In this document: one piece after another, positions 46,364 through 58,092 of the stretch
Position numbering within the stretch: position 1 is the stretch's first letter
How the letters are laid out: every line of letters starts with the position of its first letter
Assembly: GCA_020796225.1 (NCBI GenBank)
Contig: CM036756.1
Coordinates: 57,318,616-57,382,615, forward strand
Length of the DNA: 64,000 bases
Reading direction: 5' to 3'
Origin: Arion vulgaris
Lineage: Eukaryota > Mollusca > Gastropoda > Stylommatophora > Arionidae
The notes under the pieces: model-generated
Told to the model about the DNA's origin: nothing
Databases searched by the model: none
Seen by the model: the letters and a program-made list of their open reading frames with translations, nothing else
Position numbers and translations under genes: made by a program

Positions 46364-46582
46364 TCTTCGGATTCTCCATATCGACCTCTTGTTGAACCAC
46401 TCTTTGTTATCTTTATGCGATCTGAGCCTAAGAACGATTGTAGGTTGTGCCAGTTATGCGCCTACAAGTAGGTCAGCCTAGGTTAGTATCCCTAGGCTCC
46501 TACCTCAGTCACTTCTTACGACATGTTGTGTAGGTCGCAATGTTACTATTCTTTGTTCCTTCTGGACCCGGCAACACAAGCG
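46364..46582 (-). mobile_element. SINE D with 12-bp target duplication
   Basis: AGGTTTTAACCT at 46352-46363 and 46583-46594 flank the copy. Confidence 0.9.
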
Positions 46583-46594
46583 AGGTTTTAACCT

Positions 46595-47395
46595 AAGAAA
46601 TTGTGTAGTGATCTTGAAATGATTACATTTATATATTCATTTTCTATGCTCAAAATGGATGTGTTAAAGATTCAAATATCGCAACTTTGCTGTAATCTAA
46701 TAGTACAACGTACTTATGCTTATTGGCTAAAATCACAGAGGGGTTATTTTTAAGCAAACACAGATGAGAAATAAATAATTTTGTTTATTCTTCTGTAAAT
46801 GAACTTCATTTACAAAAGGTAACTGGTTTCTCATGGTTTACTTCTCATAGTATCAGCTTCATGAAAGAACTCAACTTATTAAACAAACTATGTATATTTG
46901 TTAGACACTATTCGAAGAGTTGGCGTAGTATAGTAGTATTGTTCAATCATAAATACATATTAGTAGTTTAATTTCTAGTTTCATTCAATTTCTAGTTTCA
47001 TTCAATTTCCTAGTCCACCCAGCTCAAAATGGACACCTTCCTTCCGTTCTTTTGCTTGAAATATTTTTCATAGATTCAATGTTGTCTCTTGTTTAAACTC
47101 CACTGTCTTTTGTAGCTGACACAGAGGTCCTTTCAGGTGTTGTTTCACTAGGCCAGTGAGTTTGCCTCAGTAGATCATATTCAGAACAGTTTTGAAGTAT
47201 GAGTGAGCTTCAAGAGACAGTGAAGTTTATATGAGAGACACCATTTATTATATAGATAATACTAGCTTTTGAGTGCTATGGTTTACAGCTTTGTTAGTTA
47301 TAAATATAACCATTATAAATGTCTTCACATAATAATGAATTTAATCCATAGTTAAATCAAATACCAAAGTATTAAATACGGTATATGTAATATTT
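46595..47395. other. No gene seen
   Basis: AT-rich. A short direct repeat TTTCTAGTTTCATTCAA lies near 46971-47004. Otherwise featureless. Confidence 0.5.
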
Positions 47396-47399
47396 TCAT

Positions 47400-47745
47400 T
47401 GGAAGCCGAGAGATGTGGTTTTACAGAAGAATGCTGAAAATTCCATGGACAGCGAAGAAAACAAATGGGGTTTTAAAACAGGCTTGCACACAAAGAAACC
47501 TTATCAAATGAATAAGAATATCAAGGTTCTTCTGGCATATAATGCAAAGAGGAAGTTTAGAACATTTGGTGACAATGGTTAAAATTCAGGAAGGGAGATG
47601 TCTTGGAAGACAGGAGAACATGTTGGAATAGTCTGACATCGTAGTTCGACAAAAGGTCTACATCAGAACTATGCCAAGGAGAGAGAGTGACATGATCGCC
47701 TACGCTGGCAGGCATTACACTTGATTGATTAATATTTAATAAGTG
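47400..47745 (+). mobile_element. LINE family F tail
   Basis: Reading EMWFYRRMLKIPWTAKKTN, GSLEHLVTMVKIQEGR, then broken frames ending in TTGATTGATTAA. Parallels 61900-62262. Confidence 0.8.
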
Positions 47746-47749
47746 CTAC

Positions 47750-48520
47750 ATTTTAAATCGTCATTTTGAAACTAAAATTTAATTCATTTTTTTTTTTGCA
47801 CTTTTAAAAAAGACTACATTTTATCTTGATATTTTCTTCTTTATGTTATCATTTACCAGTTGATTATAACATGGACACTAATCAATTTACATACTTGCTT
47901 CGTCGTGTTTCTAGTTTATTCTAGCATTATTTGCTAATTTTAAATGGATGAGAAAATTTGACTAGTACAATTATTTAGATTTGACTGCATGGCAGTAAAC
48001 TTGTTCAGTGTTCATATTTATGTTTACTGTCATCATACTATATTTTCACTGCCTTGTTTTATTTCTCTTTAAAAAAATTTTTTGGGTTGGTAAAATGAAT
48101 AGTTGACATATGTACTAGTTCTAATGTGATTTGGTGAGACTTATATCGAAGCAGCAGATTCACATCTAAGTTTTTTTAAATCTTTGAGTAAATTTTGTTA
48201 ACATGCCAGAGAACATACTTGACAATCTCGTATTTGACTAACGAACTATGTTGCCATAAAGGCAAAGACATCAATTAAACTAATAAGTACTTGATTTCGG
48301 GAATGGATATCAGATAATCTAGCATGATCCGTTTATAGGGATGGGGGATGCAGAAAGTCCACCCAAGCATGATTTATTTACTCATGGTATCTGCAAACAA
48401 GGGAACATACTTGGATTGGAAGATAATTTCTTAATACCAAAGATCTTTTTTTATAATATGTAATCTGCATGGATTCATGGGATTGAAAAATCAGGGACCT
48501 ATATACTACTATGTTCTGAA
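47750..48520. other. No gene seen
   Basis: AT-rich sequence without a recognisable frame or a repeat partner in the window. Confidence 0.5.
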
Positions 48521-48523
48521 ATA

Positions 48524-48786
48524 CAGGGTGTTCAAGATAAAAGCAGCCCCATTGACAAATCAAAAGTTGCCAGGTGCGCATTGCGTTTTCTCTATTTACT
48601 ATTTAAACCAGTTCTGACTAGCTTGCCCTTTCGTCACATTTGCTCATCGCCCCTTCCCGAGCCATAATTATGCACTATCACAAAAAGACTTGCTTACTTG
48701 ACCCTATACTACGTCATAATTGAACCTTCTCATTTTCATAAACATTTGCTAGATTCTCTCCCTTGGCTTTTATCTTGAACACCCTG
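48524..48786 (+). mobile_element. Tc1/mariner-type MITE, TA target
   Basis: TA at 48522-48523 and 48787-48788. Inverted ends CAGGGTGTTCAAGATAAAAG on both sides. An inverted relative lies at 58169-58390; both carry the internal string ACTACGTCATAA or its complement. Confidence 0.9.
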
Positions 48787-48864
48787 TATTATTTAATCAG
48801 ATAAGAATTTTATTTAGCAAATTCAAATCAAAGTGAAAACTAGGCAACTGAGATTAAATCAAAT

Positions 48865-48901
48865 ATGATGACTTTAATCACGAAGTGATTAAAGTCATCA
48901 T
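48865..48901. repeat. Perfect 17-bp inverted repeat with 3-base loop
   Basis: Arms ATGATGACTTTAATCAC and its exact complement around GAA. A strong hairpin with no transposon context. Confidence 0.9.
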
Positions 48902-48904
48902 TTT

Positions 48905-49070
48905 CCAACTGTGCACAGGGTACACCAGAATGAGACACCATCTATACCAGTTTAACACAGCAGATCTGTATACCTTTTATGGCAGAGACACATACTGCAT
49001 ACCTGCTAAAAATACAAAAAGTAATGAAGACTATGCTCTTGTCTCCTGCTGCAACAAAATTTTATTGTGA
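48905..49070 (+). mobile_element. Possible LINE C-terminal fragment
   Basis: Reading FQLCTGYTRMRHHLYQFN resembles the RMRHHL segment of the LINE J copies at 56195-56620. The rest is not recognisable. Confidence 0.4.
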
Positions 49071-49194
49071 TATTGGTAACCTATATCTGTCTGCTAATTT
49101 TGTCAATCATTAATGTGGAAGTCATAAATCAAGCGAAGAAGATACTATTCAAATTGATGTTTAAAATATAGAGTATCAGTAATTATTTGATAAG

Positions 49195-49550
49195 AAAACA
49201 AAGATCAGAATACTAAGAGCATGCATATTCCCAGTGGCAACGTATGGGTGAGAAGCATGGACAAGGTAGTGGGAAAAACATGTGCTTTTGAATATAAATG
49301 TTACAGAAGAGTTCTTTGTAAATCATGGACAGAGAAGAGAAGAACAAATAGATCTTTCCAGAAAGAACTCAAAATAGGCAAAGAGGAAGACCACTGAGAA
49401 GATGGATTCAAGATTTGACTGATGGTGTGAGAATGATGGCTGTAGAGGTGGACCCATCTGGCCTTTGAGAGAGAGACATTCCGACAGGTCTGTTATGGTG
49501 GCAAAGTTCTGCTCAGGACAAGCTATTTGATGATGCTGATGACTTAGTAT
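49195..49550 (+). mobile_element. LINE tail, same family as 43320-44110
   Basis: AGAATACTAAGAGCATGCAT, GGCAACGTATGG, GGAAGACCACTGAGAAGATGG, ending GGTGGCAAAGTTCTGC. It shows the uninterrupted version of the site where SINE B sits in the other copy. Confidence 0.8.
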
Positions 49551-49799
49551 TACATGTGATTGTACTTTGGCAGATTTCTCACAATTATACTCACATAGGT
49601 GTATTAATCACTATCATGTATAAGCAGCATACACAGGCACAATTATTTAGCTTAAAGCACTTTATGGTAAGTTACTCACTGTTTTATGGTCAGATTTCTT
49701 TCTGAATTTTCTTCATAAAATTACGTGTTCTTGAAGAAATATTTTGGGGTCTTTAATGTTCCGACTTTGTAGATTTAAAAAGTTTTAAAAAATTTGAAA

Positions 49800-50158
49800 T
49801 GTTCTTGGTAATTATGAAATTTTGTTGGTAGTTTTAAAATGTTCACAGTAGGTATGATATGTTCATGGTAGAAATGAAATGTTGTTAGAAATGAAATGTT
49901 CATGGCAGGTATAAAATGTCCGTGGTAGATATGAAATGTTCATGGTAGGTATGATATGTTCATGGCAGGTATAAAATGTTCATGGCAGGTATAAAATGTT
50001 CATGGCAGGTATAAATGTTTTGTTAGAAATGAAATGTTCATGGCAGGTATGAAATGTTTTGACAGGTTTGAAATGTTCGAATGTTGTGATATGAACTGTT
50101 CTCAGTAGGTATGAAATGTTCTTGAAAGGTTCATGGTAGATATTAAATGTTCTCAATA
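49800..50158 (+). repeat. Minisatellite, unit about 20 bp
   Basis: Many imperfect copies of AAATGTTCATGGTAGGTATG, with runs of near-perfect units at 49960-50010. Confidence 0.92.
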
Positions 50159-50159
50159 T

Positions 50160-50812
50160 TATTATTATTATTGTGGTTCAGAAATAGTGCTGGGGAGCTG
50201 GTCACTTTTTCACAATCATTGCCCAGTTAAGTAAATTACACATGCATTTTGTAGTTGTTTGGTGGTGCTGTATAGTATGTTTTAGATTGTATGGGAACAC
50301 AAAAATAGTGTTTGTCTATCTATTTTGTCTATCGTGTGAGCAGTACACGTTTTACTGTCTCATATGTAAGGTGTTTATTCTGGTGTGCCCTGTTCTTAGT
50401 TAAAAGATTATGCAATGCTCCCTCTGTTATTGGTTATATTATCCTGCTGTGACTTGCTACTTGTAGGAGAGATATTTTTCTGTTTCAGAATGTTGATTGA
50501 CCTCTAGCTTTCAATCATTTGTTTAGATGTCCGTGCCTAATTCTTCAATAACTTTCTGTTCCTTCCATCCCAGAAGATGTGTGCCGTACGTCCACAGTTT
50601 CTATTTCTACATCAATTTTACAGGCAGTTATTGGTGTACTTCTCTTAACCTTATATATGAATTTAAGAACTTACTTTTTTATACACTCTCCAATTGTCAT
50701 GAATGTTTTATAATGTACAAGGCCACGCTAATGGCGATTAAGTGAGCATTCCGCCACGCTATGGTTACAAACGTAGCGCTTGAAAACGTTACTTATTGGT
50801 CCACTAAGTTAA
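50160..50812. other. No gene seen
   Basis: AT-rich. A frame at 50527-50745 has no family resemblance. Confidence 0.5.
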
Positions 50813-50814
50813 TG

Positions 50815-50995
50815 ATCTCATAAATTTGAAATGTCAGTAGGCTTGAAAGTTCATTATAAGTTTTGAAATGGTGTCAATAGGTTTAAAAAGTTCATGATAA
50901 GTTTTGAAATGGTGTCAATAGGTTTGAAAAGTTCATGATAGGTTTTGAAATGGTGTCAATAAGTTTGAAAGTTTATGATAAGTTTTGATCTATAA
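50815..50995 (+). repeat. 41-bp tandem repeat, about four copies
   Basis: Unit AAGTTCATGATAAGTTTTGA plus AATGGTGTCAATAGGTTTG. A degraded version of the same array is at about 54180-54290. Confidence 0.88.
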
Positions 50996-52945
50996 AGAAA
51001 GAGAGTTATATTTAGAATAAGTTCTGTATGTAAATCACTTAAGACATCAAATGTTGTATTTTGTAACTTTTAAACAGAATTAATGTTCTTTGCAGATTAT
51101 ACAACATGGTGTAGCCAGGTTAAGCACAATGTGTGGAATTAGGTTTTTAATCTTGTATTTGATACTGTTACTATAATATATATTCTGTTCCTAAGCAAGC
51201 TGTTGCTATTTCGTGTATACACATAATTCTATCTACAATAAATGCTTCCTCACTATACTTTAATTGTGTTTCTTGGCTGTGTTTCTTGTTTTAACATGTG
51301 AAAGTGAGAGCTGTGTTTATTGTTTTTCTTGTCACCTTGTTCTACTAGAGAGGGGTCTGTGTTGTTTATTTTGTTGTATTCTTGATTGATTGATTGATAA
51401 GACCATCATTATCGCACTTCGGTGAGTAACCATGTGTGCTTCGATATCTTGCTTACACAGGAAGATCTCACCTGCAGTGCACGGAATCCATAGCCCCGTC
51501 GAGAGAACCCGATGTAATTTAGAAGATCTTGAAAATATTTTGTATGAATTTTATTTTTTCATTTTTCTAATGAACACCAGCCTGCTCTTCTCAATTTTGA
51601 TCATTATCTTATATTGCTTGAGGTGACTGCATTGTTTATTTTGTCATCTGCTCACACTACTAGAGAAAGGAGTCTTGTTTATTTTGTCACCTTCATGTAC
51701 TAATATGGAGGGTATGTTATGTTATGCAGTCGATGTCATGGCACATTTGATGACATCTTTCTGCAGCAGCCATCCCAAAGTCCACTTGCTTTCTACCCAT
51801 GAGAAGTTTATTAGTATAAATGTTCTCTCTACCATGAAAACACTGTCTGGCATGTGAAGACTTAAGGGGATTCGGGTCTTGAAAATCAAGAATCTATTTT
51901 CGTTGTTTTCATATTAATATAAAATTTGTATAAGCATTTTGAAAGAGTATGACTTAGAATAGTAGAAAAAAATTAGTAAAAAAAATGTCAAAGTGTTGCC
52001 ATGGAAACGATCAAAATGGCCGCTAAAAACAAAATTTCAAATCCTAAGGCTCTGAATCTAATGAATGTAAATGAATTCTGTTTTCACTCTAAGGTGCAAT
52101 TGTAATATCTAAAATATTACACATGATTTTTAGGATATATTAAATATTTAATTTTTATAAATTTTTTGGTAAAAATTCTCTCAAAATGTGGTCAAAAAAA
52201 GCTGTTTTTGGAGGGTGTGTTTACACAAAATTCATAAAAAATGTAATATTTAATATATCCTAAAAGGATCAGTAATTTTGTAGATATTACAATTGCGCAC
52301 CTTAGAGTGAAAACAGAATTCATTTATATTCATTAACTTCAGAGCCTTAGGGATTTGAAATTTTGTGCTTTGGCTGCCATTTTGTATTGTTTCCATGGCA
52401 ACGCGTTGACTTTTTTTTTTTCTAATTTTTCTACTATTCTAAGTCATAATCTTCAAAATTGTTATACAAATTCTACATTAATACCAAAGAAAATAGTTTC
52501 CAGACCAGAGTCCCCCCTTAACTGCTAATTCTCGCAATCTTTCCGGTGTCTGAGACTCGCCCATTTCACATAAATGAGTGCTTACCGTATTTATGACATC
52601 GGCTCTGTCCATACTTCTGCACGTTTGAGTGGTGGTACTATTTGCAAGAAAGTTCGTTCATTGCGCCGCATGTCCAGTTCTGTACCAGCAAGTCATCGTC
52701 TTGAGATGTGACCTCCGAACGCTGTCCACCCATTGCGAGCACAGACTTCCAGATTCACCAATCCTTTGAATAAAACGTGTTTTCTCTGCATCAAGTTTTG
52801 AGTATTAGAAAAGTGGCAAAGTGATTAATACCAAACAAACAAAAAAACACGTGTCAATACTGTAATCCAACTTCCCCCGCTTCCAATAAAATGAGTTAAC
52901 CATGCAAAAAACCTTCAGAACGTACCGGTATGACAGTATTCAGTA
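50996..52945. repeat. Copy A of a duplicated segment, contains the TTAA foldback element
   Basis: Aligns collinearly with 54290-55460 through strings such as GAGTTATATTTAGAATA, TTAATGTTCTTTGC, ATGCTTCCTCACT, AGAAAGGAGTCTTGTT, CGGCTCTGTCCATACTT and CGGTATGACAGTA. Includes repeat K at 51375-51600 and the MITE at 51866-52517. Confidence 0.85.
51866..52517. mobile_element. Long palindromic MITE flanked by TTAA
   Basis: TTAA at 51862-51865 and 52518-52521. The two halves are reverse complements almost throughout, about 300 bp each with a loop near 52180-52210. Shared arm strings include GACTTAGAATAGTAG, GCCATGGAAAC or its complement, and AGGATATATTAAATATT. No coding capacity. Confidence 0.88.
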
Positions 52946-52959
52946 TATATATATGGAAC

Positions 52960-54150
52960 TGCAGTAAAACTATTTGATTGGCAAACACGTAATTACAAAG
53001 TACTGTAGTTTTACAAATTACAAAACAATGACAAAATACAGCAACGTTTCGACCAACAAGGCCTTTATCAAGCAAACGAACAAACAGGAGTGACAAATTA
53101 AAATGAAACACAAATGGACGACCAAATACAAACGTATCTAAGGAAAATCTGGAATAAAAACGAATAACGAAATAAATGTAACACAAAAACACACATAAAA
53201 ACTAGAAATAGAAAGGAAAAGAAACAATGAAACATCTAGTAAATATATAACTTGAATACATGCAACATATACCCATATAGATTACAAAGCAGGGAAGAGA
53301 AAGTACTAAGAAGCATAAGAATGGAATATAACATGAATACATGCAACATATACCCATATAGATTACAGCATGGGAAGAAAGTATAAGAAGCATAAGAATG
53401 TATACGTTGTGATCGCAAGGTACCATAGAAGAAATCAACCGATTCTCCAGAGCAATGACCGATCATCCGAGAACATGATCGGATGGCTGCACCTGGACAT
53501 CGTAGCACCTAAAGGCCAGGTCATTGAAATGGTGGCTACAGGTCACAGAGCATTGGCGTATGTCGCGTAAGTGTTGGGCGAATCGTCACTGAGCCTTTGC
53601 CTGTCTGCCGATATAAGCTTGTTACACCGCTTACAGATAATAGCATAGATAAGATTCGGGATCGCATGTGAACCCATCGTCAATAAGAAACGTGCCTAAA
53701 GGAAAGATAAGTACGCGTCTGTATCACATATACGTGTTGCAACGCCGACGATCACATGGACAGTGCCAAAATGAGTATGGATATTGACTTAAGGCGACTG
53801 TGTACCAACATATCTAAGACTTCTGTCCCGTCGTAAGACACCAAGGATAGTTGGGAGACAGAACGGGTCCAGATCGATCTAAGGAGAGACAGATGACGGA
53901 ATAAAACATTTTCACCAGGAATAGGGTGGTAGTTAAGATAAGTTTTACTCTGTCAGAGTTAGTAGTCCTATGCGACTGGTGGAGCTGCGGGCGAGTGATT
54001 TCGAACTGATGCATAGCCGAGACAGTACCTCTCTGGTATCGCTTACGAAAGAATCAGCATTCGCGATTCTCTCAAGAAAACATCGTCCTCACTAAGGCGA
54101 CGAGAAGAGCTGCGAGAATGGCAAAGTGACAAGTCTGGATGGAAATAGAG
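52960..54150 (-). mobile_element. Penelope-like element copy 3, with GIY-YIG endonuclease remnant
   Basis: 3' terminal region at 52965-53230, a roughly 90-bp stretch repeated in tandem (53240-53400), an endonuclease region 53440-53760 (minus-strand reading NLIYAIICKRCNKLI, then RRQRLSD-like), and RT end sequence at 53760-54110 equivalent to 3830-4200. Many small deletions break every frame. Confidence 0.85.
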
Positions 54151-54159
54151 TGAAAAGTC

Positions 54160-55460
54160 ATAGTTGCAAAGGTGTTGAATATTTGAGAAGTTCATGATAA
54201 GGCAAATGGTGTAATAAGTTGACAAAGTCAGTGGAGAGTTATGAAGAAAGGTGTAAAGGTTTGAAAGTTCATGATAAGTTTTGATCTCAAGAGCAAAGAG
54301 TTATATTTAGAATACAGTTCTGTATGTAAATCAATACTTAAGACAGCCAAAATGTTGGTATTTTCATTTTTGAACTCTATTTAAACACAATTAATGTTCT
54401 TTGCGATTATACAACAATGCGATGTATGATTACAGCATTGTGTGAATTAGGTTTTTAATCTTTTGATACTGTTCTTAATATTATTCTGTTCTGCAAGCTT
54501 TCTATTTCTTAGTCATATACATCTATATTCACTACTACAATAATGCTTCCTCACTCTCATCTTTAATTTGCTTCTTGGCTTGTTTCTGTTTTAACATGGA
54601 AAGTGAGAGCTGGTCATTGTTTTCTGTCACGTTCTACAGAGAGGGTCTGGTTGTTTAATTTTGTTGTATTCTGATTGATTGAAGGACTATCATTATTCAC
54701 CGCAAGTAACCATGTGTGTTTATCTGTGCTTCCAGAAGATCTCACTCTGCAGTCCGGATCATAGCCCCGAGGAACCCGGGAATTTAGAAGATCTTAAGAA
54801 TATTTTGTAGAATTATTTTCATTTTTCTAATCAATATCCATCCAGCTGCCTGTCCTAATTTTGTCATTATTTTATATGTCTGAGGTACTGCATTGTTTTT
54901 TTTCATCTGCTACGACTATAGAAAGGAGTCTTGTTATTTGTCACCTTCATGTACTAAATGGAGGGTATATGTTTGCAGACAGGCAACATTGATCATCTTC
55001 CTCGCGACATCCCAAAGTCACTTGCTTCTACCCATGAAGTTTATGACATAATGTCTCTCACCATGAAGACAACATCATTTTCTGGATGATGAGACTTTCT
55101 GAATTCGATTTCTTTTCATGTTCTGGACTGCATTCACTAAATGTATTGCTTCTATGTCTATACTATCGGCTCTGTCCATACTTTTGATCGTTTATTGGTA
55201 CTATTTACAGATTGTTCTTTTGACCTTCCCCAATTTCAGTTCTGTAATGTAAGTCATTGTCTTGAGATTATCGTACTTTTTCCATTTCCATTGACACGAC
55301 TTCAGTTCATATCCATTTGTCGTTTCTTTTTCGCTCAATTTTGTTCATTTGGAAAAGGACATGATATACGAAACAACTAACATAACGTTTGTCAGATTAA
55401 TAATTGCTTCAATAAAATTAACAGCAACTTCTAAACGTACTTCGGTATGACAGTAAACAT
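54160..55460. repeat. Copy B of the duplicated segment, error-rich, lacking the MITE
   Basis: Collinear with 50880-52945 but shorter. Single-base and two-base deletions are dense, and sequence passes directly from the 51855 equivalent to the 52525 equivalent near 55090, with no foldback element. Confidence 0.85.
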
Positions 55461-55804
55461 GTAAACAAAACGGTGTCATGATAGTTTTAGTGCCTGGAAA
55501 CGCTTATCGTATTGAAAGGCCAAACTCCTTTCTTTCTGGGATTCCAGGTTCACAATAAGAATAAATCATGTTTTGTTTAGTTTTTGACCTTCCTTCGAGT
55601 TTTTAAGTCGTATCGACACAAATACAGATCTGGAAAACGACTAGGTAGAATATACTTTTCAGCACTCATGACACACGTAGATGTTCAGTCGGCCGAAAGT
55701 GTCAGCTGCTGATTTCTTTTTTCTTCTGTTTCTCACTAGATATGGGATTTCGGATTCTCTTCTTCTTTTTCCAACGTTTTCAGACATCGATTTGTATACT
55801 TTTA

Positions 55805-56060
55805 AAGTAGTTAGTGGTCAACAAGAGTCCATGTACATCTCCATGTAGCTTGTCATGGACTGATATGGGGTTTGGTCATGTGTTTTTTCTCTGTTCACTG
55901 TATTTTGGACATTCTTGCAATATGTGTGTCTCTGTTACCTTGCTGGTGCCACATGCGCATATGTCAGAAGGGCCTATTTTATACTTGTTAAACAGATGGT
56001 ACCTCAGCCCTATTGTGCCCTGTTCGTAGACGAAAGAACTGCTTCACTATGTGACCTTTC
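55805..56060 (-). mobile_element. LINE J C-terminal tail, copy 1
   Basis: Minus-strand reading LRYHLFNKYKIGPSDICACG, TSKVTETHILQECPKYSEQR. A C-x-C plus H-I-L-x-x-C-P zinc-knuckle segment that follows RNase H in LINEs. Confidence 0.85.
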
Positions 56061-56186
56061 ATGACTTTATCTCTAACCTTTATTTGGTAGCAGGATTGAT
56101 CATCAGTTTATGGTGCCTTTCTCATGACTTTGCAAGGTCAAAAATCTCTCAACCGATTTGGTTGACCGATGAAGGAAGGCCGCCGG

Positions 56187-56620
56187 TCACCATTTATGAA
56201 AAATTGTCAGCCAACGCCATCCAGTATTTCTTGGACGATGGTGTAAAGTGGGCCACCTCTTTCTTCTCAGGTCTGCATACTGGGGGCAGTTCTGTAGGAT
56301 ATGTTCTGTTGTCATACTCGCCAAGCCACAGGAGCACAGGTCGTTGGTGCCTATCTTGAATCTAGTGCATAGGTGGTGTCTCATTCTGTTGTGACCGTCC
56401 GGAGGCGAAGTATGACAGTCTGGTCCCTTCTGGACAGTTGGTAATATACAACATCCTTGTATTTTTTGGGGTTCTTTCTTCCACTTTGCTTCGTAGTGCC
56501 CTCTGGCCATTTTTTGCTTCTTCATAGCTAACCAAGTTGTCATCTTGGGGCATTCCTGCTTCCTCTTTAGCCAGTCTGTCTACATAGCTCCTTTGGTGAT
56601 TCATAATTTTCGCAAATTCA
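56187..56620 (-). mobile_element. LINE J C-terminal tail, copy 2
   Basis: Minus-strand readings NHQRSYVDRLAKEEAG (RNase H end), then RMRHHLCTRFKIGTNDLCSC, ASMTTEHILQNCPQYADLRR. The same family as copy 1, about 130 bp away and in the same orientation. Confidence 0.85.
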
Positions 56621-56664
56621 GAAAGTTCGGGTACTCTATTTTAGCTGAGTAGTCTATAGATTTA

Positions 56665-56880
56665 TGTGGGCGTCTGTTGCTTAGTGGTAGTGAGCACGAT
56701 CATAACCCAAGAGTACCGATTCAGTACCGCGGTGGGCAATTTCGAATCAAATTTGTTTCTGTGAATTTTTACGAACGGTAAAAGTCGACCTCTTCGTTTA
56801 GAAAGCAATGGCAAGTTACTGAAAATATGAGTAGTGCCTAGAAAATCAACGTCCTGTAAAGGATATGTCACGATTTTAAT
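56665..56880 (+). mobile_element. Possible tRNA-derived SINE, unclassified
   Basis: Head GGGCGTCTGTTGCTTAGTGG then TAGTGAGC, resembling an A box, with GATTCAGTACC some 40 bases later as a weak B box. Single copy, ends not defined. Confidence 0.45.
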
Positions 56881-56989
56881 TTCATTCAGTCTAGAGAATC
56901 ACCTTACTGTGAATTGAATACTGTGTTGGTGCATACACTACAATAGCTCACCGCCTTCTAACTATGTGACGACATATGTTACACTGAAA

Positions 56990-57125
56990 CGAACTTTGCC
57001 TAGAGAGGCAAGAAATATCGGTCTGTTCAATGGATATTGAGCGAGTTGCGTAGGATAGAGCGGTATGGAGAAATTGCTTGCAGGCCCGATGTAACGTATA
57101 ACGGTACGAGATGAATTATTTATTT
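56990..57125 (+). mobile_element. LINE B remnant
   Basis: AGAGAGGCAAGAAATATCGG, TTGAGCGAGTTGC and GGTATGGAGAAATTGCTTGC match 16020-16130. Confidence 0.75.
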
Positions 57126-57239
57126 ATACTTTTTTCTATGTCGACTATCGTATTTATCAAACATTGAATCATTAGTGAGAAATAGAGTTTATGGAGCCTG
57201 TCCAACACACACACACATCGCACCCATATATATATATAT

Positions 57240-58092
57240 ATCATAGGAGCACCGAGGTGAGTGGTGTGATTGACGGTGGTATGGTCGTGAAGATGAAGGG
57301 GGCTAATGCCTGGTAGGCATGCTGTAGTGAGGGTGGCTTATCTCCGTTCATTGTCTATTGTTATTACTGTGATAGCAACCGACTCATAAACCATACAAAG
57401 ATAACAAACCACTTTCTAGCATGTTTCATATTTATTGTTAGGCGGGTTACATAGTATAACCAGCATGCATTGTGAGGTACACGTAGGTGGTCAGTATATC
57501 CTCCTACTTTGATATGCTCGTCGTGTCTGTCCCTTTTATTATTTCTCTTAGTCGCATGCATGTCCGTTCACCTCCACTGTGCCTATCGGTCTATTCTTGT
57601 GTAGAAGGATATAGCTGGCCCTTCATATAGGGACAGCAAACAGTTGACAACACAGATGAAAGACAATAGGATGGACAGACATAACAGAAATATAGAAGTA
57701 ATAGAAATAGGAAGATATTTGCGCACCGAAGACTGTACATTTATGGTAGGAATGCTAGCAGATACGAGAACATAATAGTTTGACGTAGGTTAACGACGAC
57801 TTCTAGGTGACAAGATAGCGATATAGGAAGACCAATAGGCACAGCGGATGTGAACGGACGTGCGTGTACTAAGGGACATATTAAAAGTGATAGACACGAC
57901 GAGCATAGCAAAGTAAAAGGACATACTGACCACCTACATGTACCTCACGATGCATGTCGATGACATTATGTAACCTAACAATAAATATGGAACATGCTAG
58001 AAAGTGGTTTGTTATCTTTATATGGTTTATGAGTCGGTTGTTGTCAAAGTAATAACAATAGACAATCAATCTCACCCCCGAGCTCCTATGAC
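57240..58092. mobile_element. Foldback element of about 850 bp
   Basis: Left arm 57350-57600 and right arm 57830-58075 are inverted copies (TAACAATAGACAAT, GACTCATAAACCAT, CACTTTCTAGCATG, or their complements). Outer ends CATAGGAGCACCGAGGTGAG and its approximate complement lie at about 57242 and 58092. The left arm carries about 90 extra bases near its outer end. Confidence 0.8.
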
